Below, in pieces: positions 9,799 through 19,148 of a stretch of 64,000 nucleotides of DNA. The stretch's first letter is position 1, and each line of letters begins with the position of its first letter. Below the pieces are notes generated by a model. The model made no database searches. It had not been told where the DNA came from and was given only the letters and a program-made list of their open reading frames with translations. The DNA is from Flavobacteriales bacterium (lineage in GTDB: Bacteria; Bacteroidota; Bacteroidia; Flavobacteriales_F; PHOS-HE28): contig JADJTW010000003.1 of NCBI GenBank assembly GCA_016710965.1, positions 248,001-312,000 on the forward strand, read 5' to 3'. The position numbers and the translations under genes were made by a program.

Positions 9799-11925
9799 TC
9801 AGTTCTTGATGAATCGGCTGCGCAACACGCGACCGCTGGTGAGTCGTGCTTCCAGGAAATAGGCGCCTGCGCGCAATGCGTGGACATCAAGGTCAGCGCT
9901 ACTGCCGTTCGATGCCTGGGCCAGTACCATCCGGCCATCGGCACTGGTGATGATCAACGCATTCATCCTTCCCTCTATGGAGGTGACGCTGATGCGCTCG
10001 TTCGCTGGGTTCGGGAACACGAGCAACTCACCCGCGCGTTCCTCCCCCACCCCCGTACTGAACTCCTATGGGCAACTGCGGCTGTACCCGGAACGCCACG
10101 AAGCCATTGCTTCCGACCCAGTTGGTGGTGCTGTCCGGCAGGTCGATGTCCTCGAAACGCCATTCGATCACGCGGCCGGGTTTGAACGAAACACTGAACG
10201 CGTGAGAGGCAACACCCTGCTCGAACGTGGACATGTCCAACTCCTCGCTGAGCGTATCGGTCACCACCACGGTGAATGCCGTGTCGTTGCCGGTGTTCTG
10301 GAACCGGATGACATATTCGACCCATTCGTCAACCCCGATGTAGTAGAGTTCATCACTCCAACCCGAACTGGTTCGTGCATGCTTGTCATTGGGGTCGTAG
10401 CTTCCTGTGATCCCGCTTGTCAGAGCGATGCTGTTGTTGGCCAGGTCCGATTCAGCGATCGGTTGCGATGCGCTCAACGCAGCGGTGACGAAGGTGCCGA
10501 TGAGCAAAGGGTCCGGTGGCACCTGCACGGTGATGTGCAGGTAGCGCTGGTCGAACGCGCCCAACGCAGGCAAGCTGGTCCATGTCAGCACATTTCCAAC
10601 CACCGATGCGGGCGCTGGCGTTGCGCTCACGTAGGTCAACGGGGCCGGGATCGTGAAGGTGGCGTCCACCAGTCCACTGAGCTGGCCGCTCGTGTTCGCT
10701 ACGTAGCCACTGTACCCAGCCTCAAAGCCCGGCCGGATCGCCGTGGCATGAAGGAAAGTGAGCACATCCAACTGCACCAGGCTGCTGTCCGCGAAGTCCA
10801 CAACGACATCGGAACTTACGCCATTGATGGTGAAGGGCTGCTGTTGTGCGGGTGGGCAGATCTGTTGAAAGCCCAGGTCATCCAGATGGTCGATGGTGAA
10901 GTTGCCATAGCCCAGGCCCAGGTCGTAGTGGCCCGTTCCATTGGTGATGGTATACTGCGGACCGGGCAGCAGTTCAAGCACGCGGTACGGGATGGGCTCG
11001 TCGTTCGCATCCTGCACGCAATCCTGATCATGGTCCAGGAACACATCGCCGCTCACCGTGCCGCATGGGTTCCCGGCGCTGGGCACCACGATATTCAACA
11101 AATAGTCGATGCACGGCTCAGTGGTACCGAGCAAGGTGCGTGAAATGTTGTAGGTGCCGGGGGCTAGTCCCTCGAACGTGTGGATCTGTCCTTGCCCGCT
11201 CGTACTTACCGTTCCGCCGACGAAGTTGAAAAGGTCATCGAGCAATTGCAGGTTGCCGAAGAACCAGTTGGGGCCGGGGTTCATCGTGATGCTACCTGTC
11301 GGTCCGCAAGACGCTTCAACGCCGAGCAGGGTCATGTCACCCGGTTGCTCCTCTTGCAAGTTCATGACCGGGAAAGACCCCGTGCAACCCGTCGCATCGG
11401 TGATCTGCAGAACGGGGACATCCGTGGGGCAGTAGTATACGAACACAGGGTTCGCCCCTCCCCCGAAGCCCGGATCCGGCGGAGGGAATAGCTCACCGGT
11501 TGTATCGCATTCGGCGTCAAGCTCAGCTCGCTCCATGCGAAACCTGCGTTGCACACGCCGGGGCACGCGTGCAGGCCAGCCGCAGAGACGTACACCTGGC
11601 CCAAGCCCATACCTCCCCCGCTCCAGTTCTGGTCCGGCACCTGGATCTCCGGCACATCGATCAAGGTGACCTGGGCATTGGCTTGGGCTCCCAGATTGTC
11701 CGTGACGGTCACCGAATAGGTGCCTGCGTCAAGGCCCGTGATCACCGCAGTCGTTGCGCCGTTGCTCCAGAGATAGGCGTACGGGAATTGCCCACCGCTA
11801 GCGTTGGCTTCGATGCGACCGTTGTTGTTGCCGCATTGCTCGTTCCACGAGTTGAGCGTGACGTTCACCGCGATGGATGAAGCGGCGAGACCGCTTAGCA
11901 GCATTAGGAACAGCGCTTTCTTCAT
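9799..11925 (-). pseudogene. SprB-repeat/DUF7619-family T9SS surface protein, copy 6 (two frame disruptions)
   Basis: Three overlapping frames together match the family. The N-terminal part (11925 to about 11500) has the signal peptide MKKALFLMLLSGLAASSIA and an SprB repeat. The middle (about 11500-10070) has the C-G-T-V-S-G-D-V-F-L-D-H-D-Q-D-C module, DUF11-like block and DUF7619 start. The C-terminal T9SS tail is at 10050-9799. The first shift, near 11490-11505, changes frame without obvious loss. The second, at about 10066, removes roughly 95 nt: the frame goes straight from V-A-F-R-V-Q-P-Q-L-P to the S-T-G-V-G-E-E-R region, so the block N-I-Y-F-D-F-N-P-P-V-I-T-E-P is absent. This could be a real deletion between repeats or an assembly collapse. 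The tail D-G-R-M ... A-G-A-Y-F-L is intact. Confidence 0.8.
10007..10056. repeat. 50-bp exact direct repeat shared by copies 6 and 8
   Basis: The segment coding for T-G-V-G-E-E-R-A-G-E-L-L-V-F-P-N-P is the same base for base at 14356-14405. It ends about 10 bp before the deletion point in copy 6. Confidence 0.85.
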
Positions 11926-11929
11926 TTGA

Positions 11930-14143
11930 TCAGTGCTTCATGAGTCGTGTCCTCGAGGTTGCTCCGTTGGCGTGATCCACCTGCAAGAGGTACAACCCGC
12001 TTGGCAGCCGCTCTGTGCTCAAGGTCGCCATGGATGCGTTCGGCATCGCGTTCATCATCATCCTGCCATCCAGAGTAAAGAGCGTGACCTGCGCTATTGC
12101 ACCGGAAGTCGACGTGATCCGCACTTCACCGGAAGTCGGATTGGGAGCTACGATCAACGCGTTCGCTCGCTCCCCGTCCACCCCCGTACTGAACTCCGCC
12201 ACCAGCACGCTTGGATCGGTGATCACCGGTGGGTTGAAATCGAAGAAGATGTTGGCCGTGTTCTCGATCACGGTACCGGGTAAGAGCGGCAAGCTTGGAC
12301 GGATACGGAAACTCACGAAGCCATGACTGCGCAATTCGTTCACATTGCTGTCCGGTAATTGGATGTTGTAGAACGCGAAGCGCAGGGTGTTTCCGTTGCG
12401 GATATCCACGGTGTATCCATGCGACGCCGCGCCAGCGACGAACGAACCCAGGTCCAATTCCGGCGCGATGGTGTCCGTGATCACCACGTGGAAGGCGGTG
12501 TCCGTTCCGGTGTTCTGGAAGCGGATGGTGTAGTCGATCCATTCGTCGCCATCGATGTAGTAGAGCGATGTACTGTAGCCGGAGCTCGTCGTAGCGATCT
12601 TGTCATTCGGGTCGTACGCACCGGTGATGATCACCGGCAGGATCACGCTGTTGTTCGTCGTGTTCGCATCGGCGTTCACCGTAGTGAGCGCAGCCGAGTT
12701 GTTCAGAACGGTACCCAGCAAACCGATGTCCGGTGGTACCTGCAGGTACACCTGTACAGTGCGTTGTTGGAAGGCCGTGAGCTGGCTCTGGTTCCAGGTC
12801 ACCGTATTGCCAACGACGGTACCCGCAGGGCTCGCGCTAACGAAGCTCACCAGCGGATCGAAGGTGAAGGTGAGCGTGGTACTTCCGGAGCCCGCCGGTG
12901 TCAGGTTCGTCGATCCCAACGCCACTTGGAACTGGAAGCCCGGGCGCGCGGGTCCGCTCGCTGATGTAAGCATCGCATCCAAAGGCACAAGGCTCGTGTC
13001 GGGCATGTTCACCGTGGAAAGGCCAGCGCCAGCGGTAAGGGCGAAGGGCACCGGAGAACCCGCACAATGTTCGGTCACCGTCAGGCTCTGCTGCTCGGCA
13101 GTGTAGTTCCCAAAAGGCAGGTTGGTGGTGTACAGGCCGCTGCCATTGGTCATGGCGTAGTATGGACCGGGCAGGATCTCTACCACGCTTCCCGGTACGT
13201 AAGGCTCATTGCTCTGCCGCGTGCAATTCAGGTCGTAGTCCATGAAGGCCGTGCCTTTCACGTTGCCGCATGTGTTCCCCAGGTCCGGTACGGTAACCAT
13301 CACCGAATCGCCACAACCCGTGCTGGGCAGGAAGGCGCTCATCGACATGAACTGCACCAACCAGTAGTCCCCTGGCGCCAAATTCCCTGCAACCGATGTG
13401 TAAGCTTGGCTACCTGCGGGGAAATAGCCTCCGGGAACGGTCTGGTGTTGGGCATTGCGCAGTACCACCTGCGTGATCTGGTTGTGCCCTTCAAGACCGG
13501 TGTGGAAAGTGATGCTCCCGTTGTTGCCTCCCGAGCAGGAACCTTGAACGTCCAGCACGCTGAGCGATGGCCATTGCACCGGCCAACCCACAGAGGTCTC
13601 GATCGTGCCCGTGCATCCTGCGCCATCAGCAAATGGGAACTGGTACCACTGCCCATAACCCATGCTCGGGATGAAAGGCGCTACGAAGTAGCTCTCCCAA
13701 CTGGTGATGAAGTCGGGCGGGAACTCCATCATCGGAGAGCCGTTCACAAAGAAGGGCAGTGTCGGCGTGAATTGGCCTTGCGCGATGATCTCATTGCTCA
13801 CCACCATGGCCGCAGAAGCGGCGCAAAGGCCGTACTGCCCAGGGCTTTGGATAGAATAGTTGGTGGAAGTGAGATCGACGTTCGCGACCGCCTGATCGAG
13901 GTTGAAGTCGGTCACTGTAACCGAATACGGCCCAGCCGTCAAGTTGATGATGGTGGCGGTAGTGGCACCGTTCGACCATAGGTAGCTGTAGGGCCCCACT
14001 CCCCCACTCGCCACGGCGGTCAACTGCCCGATCGCATAATTGCACACGGGCTGCCGGTTCACGTTGATGTACACGGTCACCGCGGCGACCTGCAATGGCG
14101 CGGAGAACAGCAGGAAAAGGACAAGACGTATCGAACGTTCCAT
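11930..14143 (-). CDS. SprB-repeat/DUF7619-family T9SS surface protein, copy 7
   Basis: 737-residue intact paralogue with the signal peptide MERSIRLVLFLLFSAPLQVAA. It is closest to copy 2 in the N-terminal half: both have C-N/T-x-x-x-G-x-L-x-A-x-A-S-G-G-V-G-P-Y-x-Y-L-W-S-N-G and the same C-G-x-V-x-G-x-A-F-x-D-Y-x-x-N-C-T-R-Q-S-N-E-P module. A DUF11-like block, DUF7619-type domain (YDPNDKIATTSSG, DEWIDYTIRFQNTGTDTAF) and T9SS type A tail (V-A-P-N-P-T-S-G-E ... S-R-T-R-L-M-K-H) follow. It starts 4 nt after copy 8 and ends 4 nt before copy 6. Its conserved C-terminal DNA stretch (12192-12264) carries more synonymous changes than in copies 2, 3 and 5. Confidence 0.9.
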   Translation of the reverse strand: MERSIRLVLFLLFSAPLQVAAVTVYINVNRQPVCNYAIGQLTAVASGGVGPYSYLWSNGATTATIINLTAGPYSVTVTDFNLDQAVANVDLTSTNYSIQSPGQYGLCAASAAMVVSNEIIAQGQFTPTLPFFVNGSPMMEFPPDFITSWESYFVAPFIPSMGYGQWYQFPFADGAGCTGTIETSVGWPVQWPSLSVLDVQGSCSGGNNGSITFHTGLEGHNQITQVVLRNAQHQTVPGGYFPAGSQAYTSVAGNLAPGDYWLVQFMSMSAFLPSTGCGDSVMVTVPDLGNTCGNVKGTAFMDYDLNCTRQSNEPYVPGSVVEILPGPYYAMTNGSGLYTTNLPFGNYTAEQQSLTVTEHCAGSPVPFALTAGAGLSTVNMPDTSLVPLDAMLTSASGPARPGFQFQVALGSTNLTPAGSGSTTLTFTFDPLVSFVSASPAGTVVGNTVTWNQSQLTAFQQRTVQVYLQVPPDIGLLGTVLNNSAALTTVNADANTTNNSVILPVIITGAYDPNDKIATTSSGYSTSLYYIDGDEWIDYTIRFQNTGTDTAFHVVITDTIAPELDLGSFVAGAASHGYTVDIRNGNTLRFAFYNIQLPDSNVNELRSHGFVSFRIRPSLPLLPGTVIENTANIFFDFNPPVITDPSVLVAEFSTGVDGERANALIVAPNPTSGEVRITSTSGAIAQVTLFTLDGRMMMNAMPNASMATLSTERLPSGLYLLQVDHANGATSRTRLMKH

Positions 14144-14147
14144 GGTG

Positions 14148-16392
14148 TCACTTTTTGAAGATGAGTTTCCGTTCCGATCGTCCGTCGGTCATGAACGCTT
14201 CGAGAACGAACGAACCTGCAGCGTTGCCCGAAAGGTCGAGATCCGCCGTCATGCCGCCTATCGGGCGATCGATCACCACCCTGCCGTCGGATAGCAGCAC
14301 CCTTACGCGTTGGAGCATGCCCTCCTTCACGCGCACGTGTACCACATCGTCCACCGGGTTCGGGAACACGAGCAACTCACCCGCGCGTTCCTCCCCCACC
14401 CCCGTGCTGAACTCCGCCACCAGCACGCTGGGCTCTGTGATCACCGGCGGATTGAAGTCGAAGTAGATGTTGGCGATGTTCTCGATCACGGTGCCGGGCA
14501 ACACGGGCAGGTGTGGGCGTATGCGGAACGATACGAAGCCGTGGCTGCGCGGCTCGTTCACGTTGCTTTCGGGAAGCAGGATATTGATGAAGTAGCATTT
14601 CAGCGTCCCGTTCCCCTGCAAGCTCCAAGTGAACGGATGCGAACCAGCACCCACGAAGACTGGAGGCATCGAGAGTTGTGGGCAGCGTATCCGTGATCAC
14701 CACCGTGAATGCCGTATCGGTGCCTGTGTTCTGGAACCGGATGGTGTAATCGATCCATTGGTCCACATCGATGTAGTAGAGATCACGGCTCCACGCGCTG
14801 CTCGTGGTGGCGGTCTTGTCGTTCGGATCATAGCTGCCCGTAACCGTGGTGATCACCGTTGCCGAATTGTTCGCGGCGTTCACGTCCGCAGCGTTCGGCG
14901 TTACCGTGGCGGTTGTCTGCAGGTCCGTGCCGATCAAGCCCACATCGGGCGGCACCTGCAAGCGCACGCTGATGTCACGATGCTGAAAATAATACAAGCC
15001 GCCAGCGTTGTTCCATGTGATCGTATTGCCGCTCACATTGCTGGGAGCGGGTGTTGCACCGATGTAGCTCACCGCGGGATCGAAGGTCATCACCACCATG
15101 TTCGTGCTGCTGGTGGCACTCGTGAGGTTGTCCAGGTCGATCGCATAGTGCAGCTCGAAACCGGGACGTGCCGGTCCGTTTGCCATGCTCAGTTGGATAT
15201 CGAGCGCCTGTGTGGCCGTATCAAGCAGGTTGAAGGTCATATTGCCCGCGACGCTCAGCGGACTGGGGTTGCCCAAGCAGTGCTCATCGACAAGCACTGA
15301 CTGCTGTTCGACCGAGTAGTTCCCCAACGGCAGATTGATGCTGTATTCGCCATATGCATTCGTGGTAGCGTAGTACGGACCGGGCGTGAACTCCAGGATC
15401 ATCTCCGGGATCGCGGTATCGGAAAAGTCCAGCACACAATCTTCATCCGCATCGATTGCGACAACACCGCTCACGTTCCCGCACGTGGGACCAAGATCCG
15501 GAATGGTGAAGTAGGTGGTGTCCCCACAGCCCCCGAATGCGAAGTCGAAGTCCGTGTCGTGCAGCAGCCGCCGGACGATGGCGTAAGTGCCTGCGGCAAG
15601 GTCCGGCACATCGTAGGTCCAGCCACCGGTCCAGTTCGTTGCCAGATTGTTGAACTGCTGAGCTGGTTGCCACTGATCATTCAAGAGGCGCGGAAAAACG
15701 CCGTAGATATAGTCCGCCTCGGGCGGAATGCTGAAGAGCACCCTGCCGTTGGCTCCGCCCGAACATGACCCTTCGATATCCAGCACGCTCACCGGATTGA
15801 ACTGTGGCGGTTGCGGCACGACCGCTTCCATGTATCCCGGACAGCCATTCGCGTCGGTGTAGTTCACTGCGTAGGTCTGCCCCGGTGATCCCCAATAGCA
15901 GAGCGTGCTGATCATGGACCACCACTGGAGGTCCGCTGGTAAATTCTGCGGCTGCACTTCCATGACGCAACCGGCATCGTTCTGGTGGGGAGCTGGACCT
16001 AACGGATAGGACGGTAGATCGCCGCCGAAAAGGATCAGCCCACCCGGATCGCCATTGCACGATGGGATGGCCTGCGCCAAACCCTGGCCAGGGTCCCACT
16101 CCCAGCTTGCCATATTCTGCACCACGGCGGTGTTCACCTGCTGCGCCCCAACATTGTCCGTTACGGTGAGCATGTAGCTGCCTGCCACCAGGTTGTTGAG
16201 GTAGTTCGTTGTTGCACCGGTGCTCCACGAGTACGAATAGGGAGGCACGCCGCCGGTCACGAACGCCTGCACGTTGCCCAGCCCATCGGAGCAATGCTCG
16301 TGCGTGATGGTGAAGGTGATGTTCGCATGCAGCGCTGGTGCGGAGAACAGAACGGAAGGAAGCAGGGAAAGCGCACGTAGGATTCGCGTCAT
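14148..16392 (-). CDS. SprB-repeat/DUF7619-family T9SS surface protein, copy 8, first gene of the operon (one frameshift)
   Basis: The start at 16392 has the signal peptide MTRILRALSLLPSVLFSAPA. The SprB repeat (GGVPPYSYSWSTG), C-G-N-V-S-G-V-V-A-I-D-A-D-E-D-C module, DUF11-like block and the first half of the DUF7619-type domain are in one frame. Near 14665-14690, after T-L-P-T-T-L-D, the family sequence continues in another frame (V-F-V-G-A-G-S-H-P-F ... F-D-F-N-P-P-V-I-T-E-P) to the T9SS tail, which ends K-L-I-F-K-K. A 1-2 nt indel explains the break. Because the downstream part is well conserved, a consensus error or very recent mutation is more likely than an old pseudogene. This is the promoter-proximal gene, divergent from mtaB. 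Confidence 0.85.
14356..14405. repeat. 50-bp exact direct repeat shared by copies 8 and 6
   Basis: Partner of 10007-10056. The sequences on the tail side diverge at once, so the identity is local. Confidence 0.85.
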
Positions 16393-16426
16393 AGAGTCTT
16401 GGTTCGGAGGTGGCGGGGCGGGCCCC

Positions 16427-16440
16427 CTGCCACATGGCAG
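16427..16440. promoter_or_regulatory. Short inverted repeat in the divergent region before the paralogue operon
   Basis: In the 166-nt region between the operon start (16392, minus) and mtaB (16559, plus) there is CTGCCA-CA-TGGCAG, with 6-bp arms and a 2-nt centre. It lies 35-48 nt upstream of the operon ATG. The centre is too small for an RNA hairpin but would suit a dimeric operator. I saw no convincing Bacteroidota -7/-33 promoter pair here. Regulatory role is a guess. Confidence 0.25.
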
Positions 16441-16558
16441 ACGACCCCTTCGGATTTGGATGCCTGAAGGTCGGGTTTCCTTGTGAACGAGGCCGCATGG
16501 GCGCGGAAGTTCTTCCGGAGCTTATGCACGATCCCGGCTCGGTACCTTCGCCGCCCTT

Positions 16559-17944
16559 ATGCGCCTCGCACGCACCGTCGCCTTCCACACCCTGGGCTGC
16601 AAGCTCAACTTCAGCGAAACCAGCACGCTGGCCCGTTCGCTGGAGGAGGGCGGTTATGCGCGGGTGAAGGCGGAAGAGCGCCCGGACGTGTTCGTGCTGA
16701 ACACCTGTAGCGTAACAGAGAACGCAGACAAGGAATGCCGCCAGTGGGTACGTCGTTTCCAGCGGATAAATCCTGAGGGCTTCATCGCCGTCGTGGGCTG
16801 TTACGCGCAACTGAAGCCCCAGGAGATCGCCGCCATCCCCGGCGTCAACCTCGTGCTCGGCGCCAACGAGAAGTTCGATCTCGCCGCGCACATCGACCGG
16901 CGGTTGTCGTCAGACGAAGCCGGTCATCGCGCGCCTGGCGTGCCGACAGGCAGGCAAGGCGAAGCGATCTTCTCCCCCATCAAGGACCTCAAGCACTTCG
17001 TTCCCTCCTACAACTCCAACGACCGCACCCGCACTTTCCTGAAAGTGCAGGACGGCTGCGACTACTTCTGCTCGTTCTGCACCATTCCGCTGGCACGAGG
17101 TCGCAGCCGCAGCGGCACAATAGCGGAAACCGTCGCCATAGCCCGTGGCATTGCGGAGAGCAGCGTGAAGGAGATCGTCCTCACCGGCGTGAACACCGGC
17201 GACTTCGGGCGCGAGCACGGCGAAGACTTCCTCGGTTTGATACAGGCGTTGGACCACGTGGAGGGCATCGAGCGCTTTCGCATCAGCAGCATCGAGCCCA
17301 ACCTCTGCTCGAACGAGGTCATCGACTTCGTGGCTGAGAGCCATCGCTTCGCCCCCCACTTCCACATGCCTTTGCAAAGCGGCAGCGATGCCATCCTGCA
17401 ACGCATGCGCCGCCGCTACGACACCGCGCTTTATGCCGAGCGTGTCCAGCGGATCAAGCATCGCATGCCGCACGCGTGCATCGGCGTGGACGTGATCACC
17501 GGCACTCCCGGCGAAAACGATGCTGAATTCCTGCGCACGCACGAGTTCCTGCGCAGCATCCCGGTGGACTACCTGCACGTGTTCACCTACAGCGAGCGCG
17601 CCAACACCACCGCCGTGCGCATGGAGGACAGCGTGCCCATGGAGGCGCGACGCGAACGCACCAAGCAATTGCGCATCCTCAGCAGCAAGTTGCAACGCGC
17701 ATTCCACGAACGCCATCTGGGCTCCATGCGCAATGTCATCTTCGAGTCGGAAGACGTCGAAGGCCGCATGTGCGGCTACACGGACAACTACCTGCGCGTG
17801 ACGATGGCCTACGATGCGGCTCTTGTCAACCGCGTGGTGCCCGTTCGCTTGGTTCGCATCAACGGCGATGGGCACATCGCAGGGGCCGTGGAAGGAACGT
17901 CAGCAAGGACGACTGCCGGCAGGCAACTGGCAAGCGCCAACTGA
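16559..17944 (+). CDS. mtaB: tRNA (N6-L-threonylcarbamoyladenosine(37)-C2)-methylthiotransferase MtaB
   Basis: 461-residue radical-SAM methylthiotransferase that converts t6A37 to ms2t6A37 in tRNAs reading ANN codons, using two 4Fe-4S clusters and SAM. The UPF0004 N-terminal domain has cluster cysteines C14 (LGCKLN), C50 (NTCSVTE) and C81 (VGCYAQ). The radical-SAM motif C-x3-C-x2-C is seen in QDGCDYFCSFCTIPLARGR, and VLTGVNTGDFG follows. The C-terminal TRAM-like region is present. Around residue 130 there is a short insertion (PGVPTGRQGE) caused by an intragenic palindromic repeat at 16933-16955. It is the first gene of mtaB-lgt-suhB: the next start is 5 nt after its stop. Confidence 0.93.
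   Translation: MRLARTVAFHTLGCKLNFSETSTLARSLEEGGYARVKAEERPDVFVLNTCSVTENADKECRQWVRRFQRINPEGFIAVVGCYAQLKPQEIAAIPGVNLVLGANEKFDLAAHIDRRLSSDEAGHRAPGVPTGRQGEAIFSPIKDLKHFVPSYNSNDRTRTFLKVQDGCDYFCSFCTIPLARGRSRSGTIAETVAIARGIAESSVKEIVLTGVNTGDFGREHGEDFLGLIQALDHVEGIERFRISSIEPNLCSNEVIDFVAESHRFAPHFHMPLQSGSDAILQRMRRRYDTALYAERVQRIKHRMPHACIGVDVITGTPGENDAEFLRTHEFLRSIPVDYLHVFTYSERANTTAVRMEDSVPMEARRERTKQLRILSSKLQRAFHERHLGSMRNVIFESEDVEGRMCGYTDNYLRVTMAYDAALVNRVVPVRLVRINGDGHIAGAVEGTSARTTAGRQLASAN
16933..16955. repeat. GCCTG...CAGGCAGGC palindromic repeat inside mtaB
   Basis: Inverted arms GCCTG (16933-16937) and CAGGCAGGC (16947-16955). The in-frame translation V-P-T-G-R-Q-G does not belong to the MtaB fold. Related elements occur at 37941-37959 and 47760-47780, and a 10-bp palindrome CTGCCGGCAG at 17913-17922. 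Confidence 0.6.
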
Positions 17945-17949
17945 TCCCC

Positions 17950-19131
17950 ATGTACCCCACACTCTACCACGCCCTCCTCGACCTTACTGGCATCGACCTG
18001 CCCTATCTCACCTTCCTTAACAGCTTCGGATTCTTCGTGGCGGTGGCCTTCTTCTTCGCCAGTTGGACGCTTGGCAAGGAACTCCACCGCATGGAGGGGC
18101 TGGGCCTGTTGAGGAACACCATGCGCACCGAGACCATCGGCCTGCCCGCTTCGCCGATTGAACTCGTGTGGCAGGGAATCCTGGGTTTCATCATCGGCTG
18201 GAAGGGAATTTTCATCTTCACCAACAGAAACGAAGCGCTCGCCGACACCAAGGCTTTTCTCTTGAGCATGCAGGGGTCATGGATCGGTGGCCTCTTCGTG
18301 GCCGCGCTTTTCGTTTGGCTGCGCTGGCGCACGAAGCAGAAAGCCAGATTGCCCGAGCCGAAGACGCAGGAAGTGGTCGTGAAGCCCAGCGATCATGCCA
18401 CCAACATCACGCTCACTGCCGCGCTATGGGGCCTCATTGGCGCCAAGCTCTTCCACTGGATCGAACACCCTCGGGAGTTCGTCCACTTCGTGCAGGCGCC
18501 CAGCGGTGATGGCCTTATGAGCGGCCTCACGATGTACGGCGGGCTCATTCTCGCGGGTACCATGGTCGTGCGGTACTTCGTCAAGAACGGGATTGCTCCC
18601 TGGCATGGTGCCGATGCCGCTGCACCCGGTGTCATGCTGGCTTATGCGGTGGGCCGCATCGGCTGCCAGGTGAGCGGCGACGGCGATTGGGGCGTGGTGA
18701 ACAACACTGCGGCACCAGCGTGGATCCCATCATGGCTGTGGAGCTACGACTACCCCAACAACGTCAACGGTGTTGGTGTGCGCCTGTTGGACGGCAGGCC
18801 CTGCTGGGACGGATACTGCACCGTGCTACCGGAGCCGGTATTCCCCACGCCCCTGTACGAGACGCTCGCGTGCCTCATCCTCTTCGGCGTGCTGTGGAAG
18901 CTTCGCACGCAACTGAAGCCCGCGGGCAGCATCTTCTTCCTCTTCCTCTTCCTCAACGGGTTCGAGCGCTTCTTCATCGAGAAGATCCGCGTGAACGTGG
19001 AAGTGCTCGGCCACTGGACACAGGCGGAGATCATTGCGACGGTGCTCATGGTCGTGGGCCTCGCGGGCCTCATCCGGCTGCGACGATCGGCTTCGATCCA
19101 GTCCACCGGGAACTCGGAAACGCAGGATTGA
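17950..19131 (+). CDS. lgt: Prolipoprotein diacylglyceryl transferase
   Basis: 393-residue integral inner-membrane enzyme that transfers diacylglycerol from phosphatidylglycerol to the lipobox cysteine of prolipoproteins. I chose the ATG at 17950, 5 nt after mtaB. The frame is open further upstream but only inside mtaB. Several hydrophobic segments are visible from residue 20 on. The Lgt signature region is recognisable: M-Y-G-G-L-I-L-A-G, then G-V-M-L-A-Y-A-V-G-R-I-G-C-Q-V-S-G-D-G-D-W-G, the form typical of Bacteroidota Lgt, and a C-terminal F-E-R-F-F-I-E-K-I-R-V-N. It is longer than E. coli Lgt (about 290), with an extra segment at 110-140. Two predicted lipoproteins in this window (31201-32169, 35828-36655) are candidate substrates. 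Confidence 0.92.
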   Translation: MYPTLYHALLDLTGIDLPYLTFLNSFGFFVAVAFFFASWTLGKELHRMEGLGLLRNTMRTETIGLPASPIELVWQGILGFIIGWKGIFIFTNRNEALADTKAFLLSMQGSWIGGLFVAALFVWLRWRTKQKARLPEPKTQEVVVKPSDHATNITLTAALWGLIGAKLFHWIEHPREFVHFVQAPSGDGLMSGLTMYGGLILAGTMVVRYFVKNGIAPWHGADAAAPGVMLAYAVGRIGCQVSGDGDWGVVNNTAAPAWIPSWLWSYDYPNNVNGVGVRLLDGRPCWDGYCTVLPEPVFPTPLYETLACLILFGVLWKLRTQLKPAGSIFFLFLFLNGFERFFIEKIRVNVEVLGHWTQAEIIATVLMVVGLAGLIRLRRSASIQSTGNSETQD

Positions 19132-19148
19132 AAACGGACAATTCCACC

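Noticed and set aside
11930..14143. Long plus-strand open frames within the paralogue array (for example 13067-13981, 9947-11143)
   Set aside because: They are shadows of the minus-strand surface proteins and match no protein pattern.
1..16392. Repeat array as CRISPR or as a phage tail-fibre locus
   Set aside because: The repeat unit is a whole gene of about 2.2 kb with signal peptides and T9SS tails; no short regularly spaced repeats or phage genes are present.
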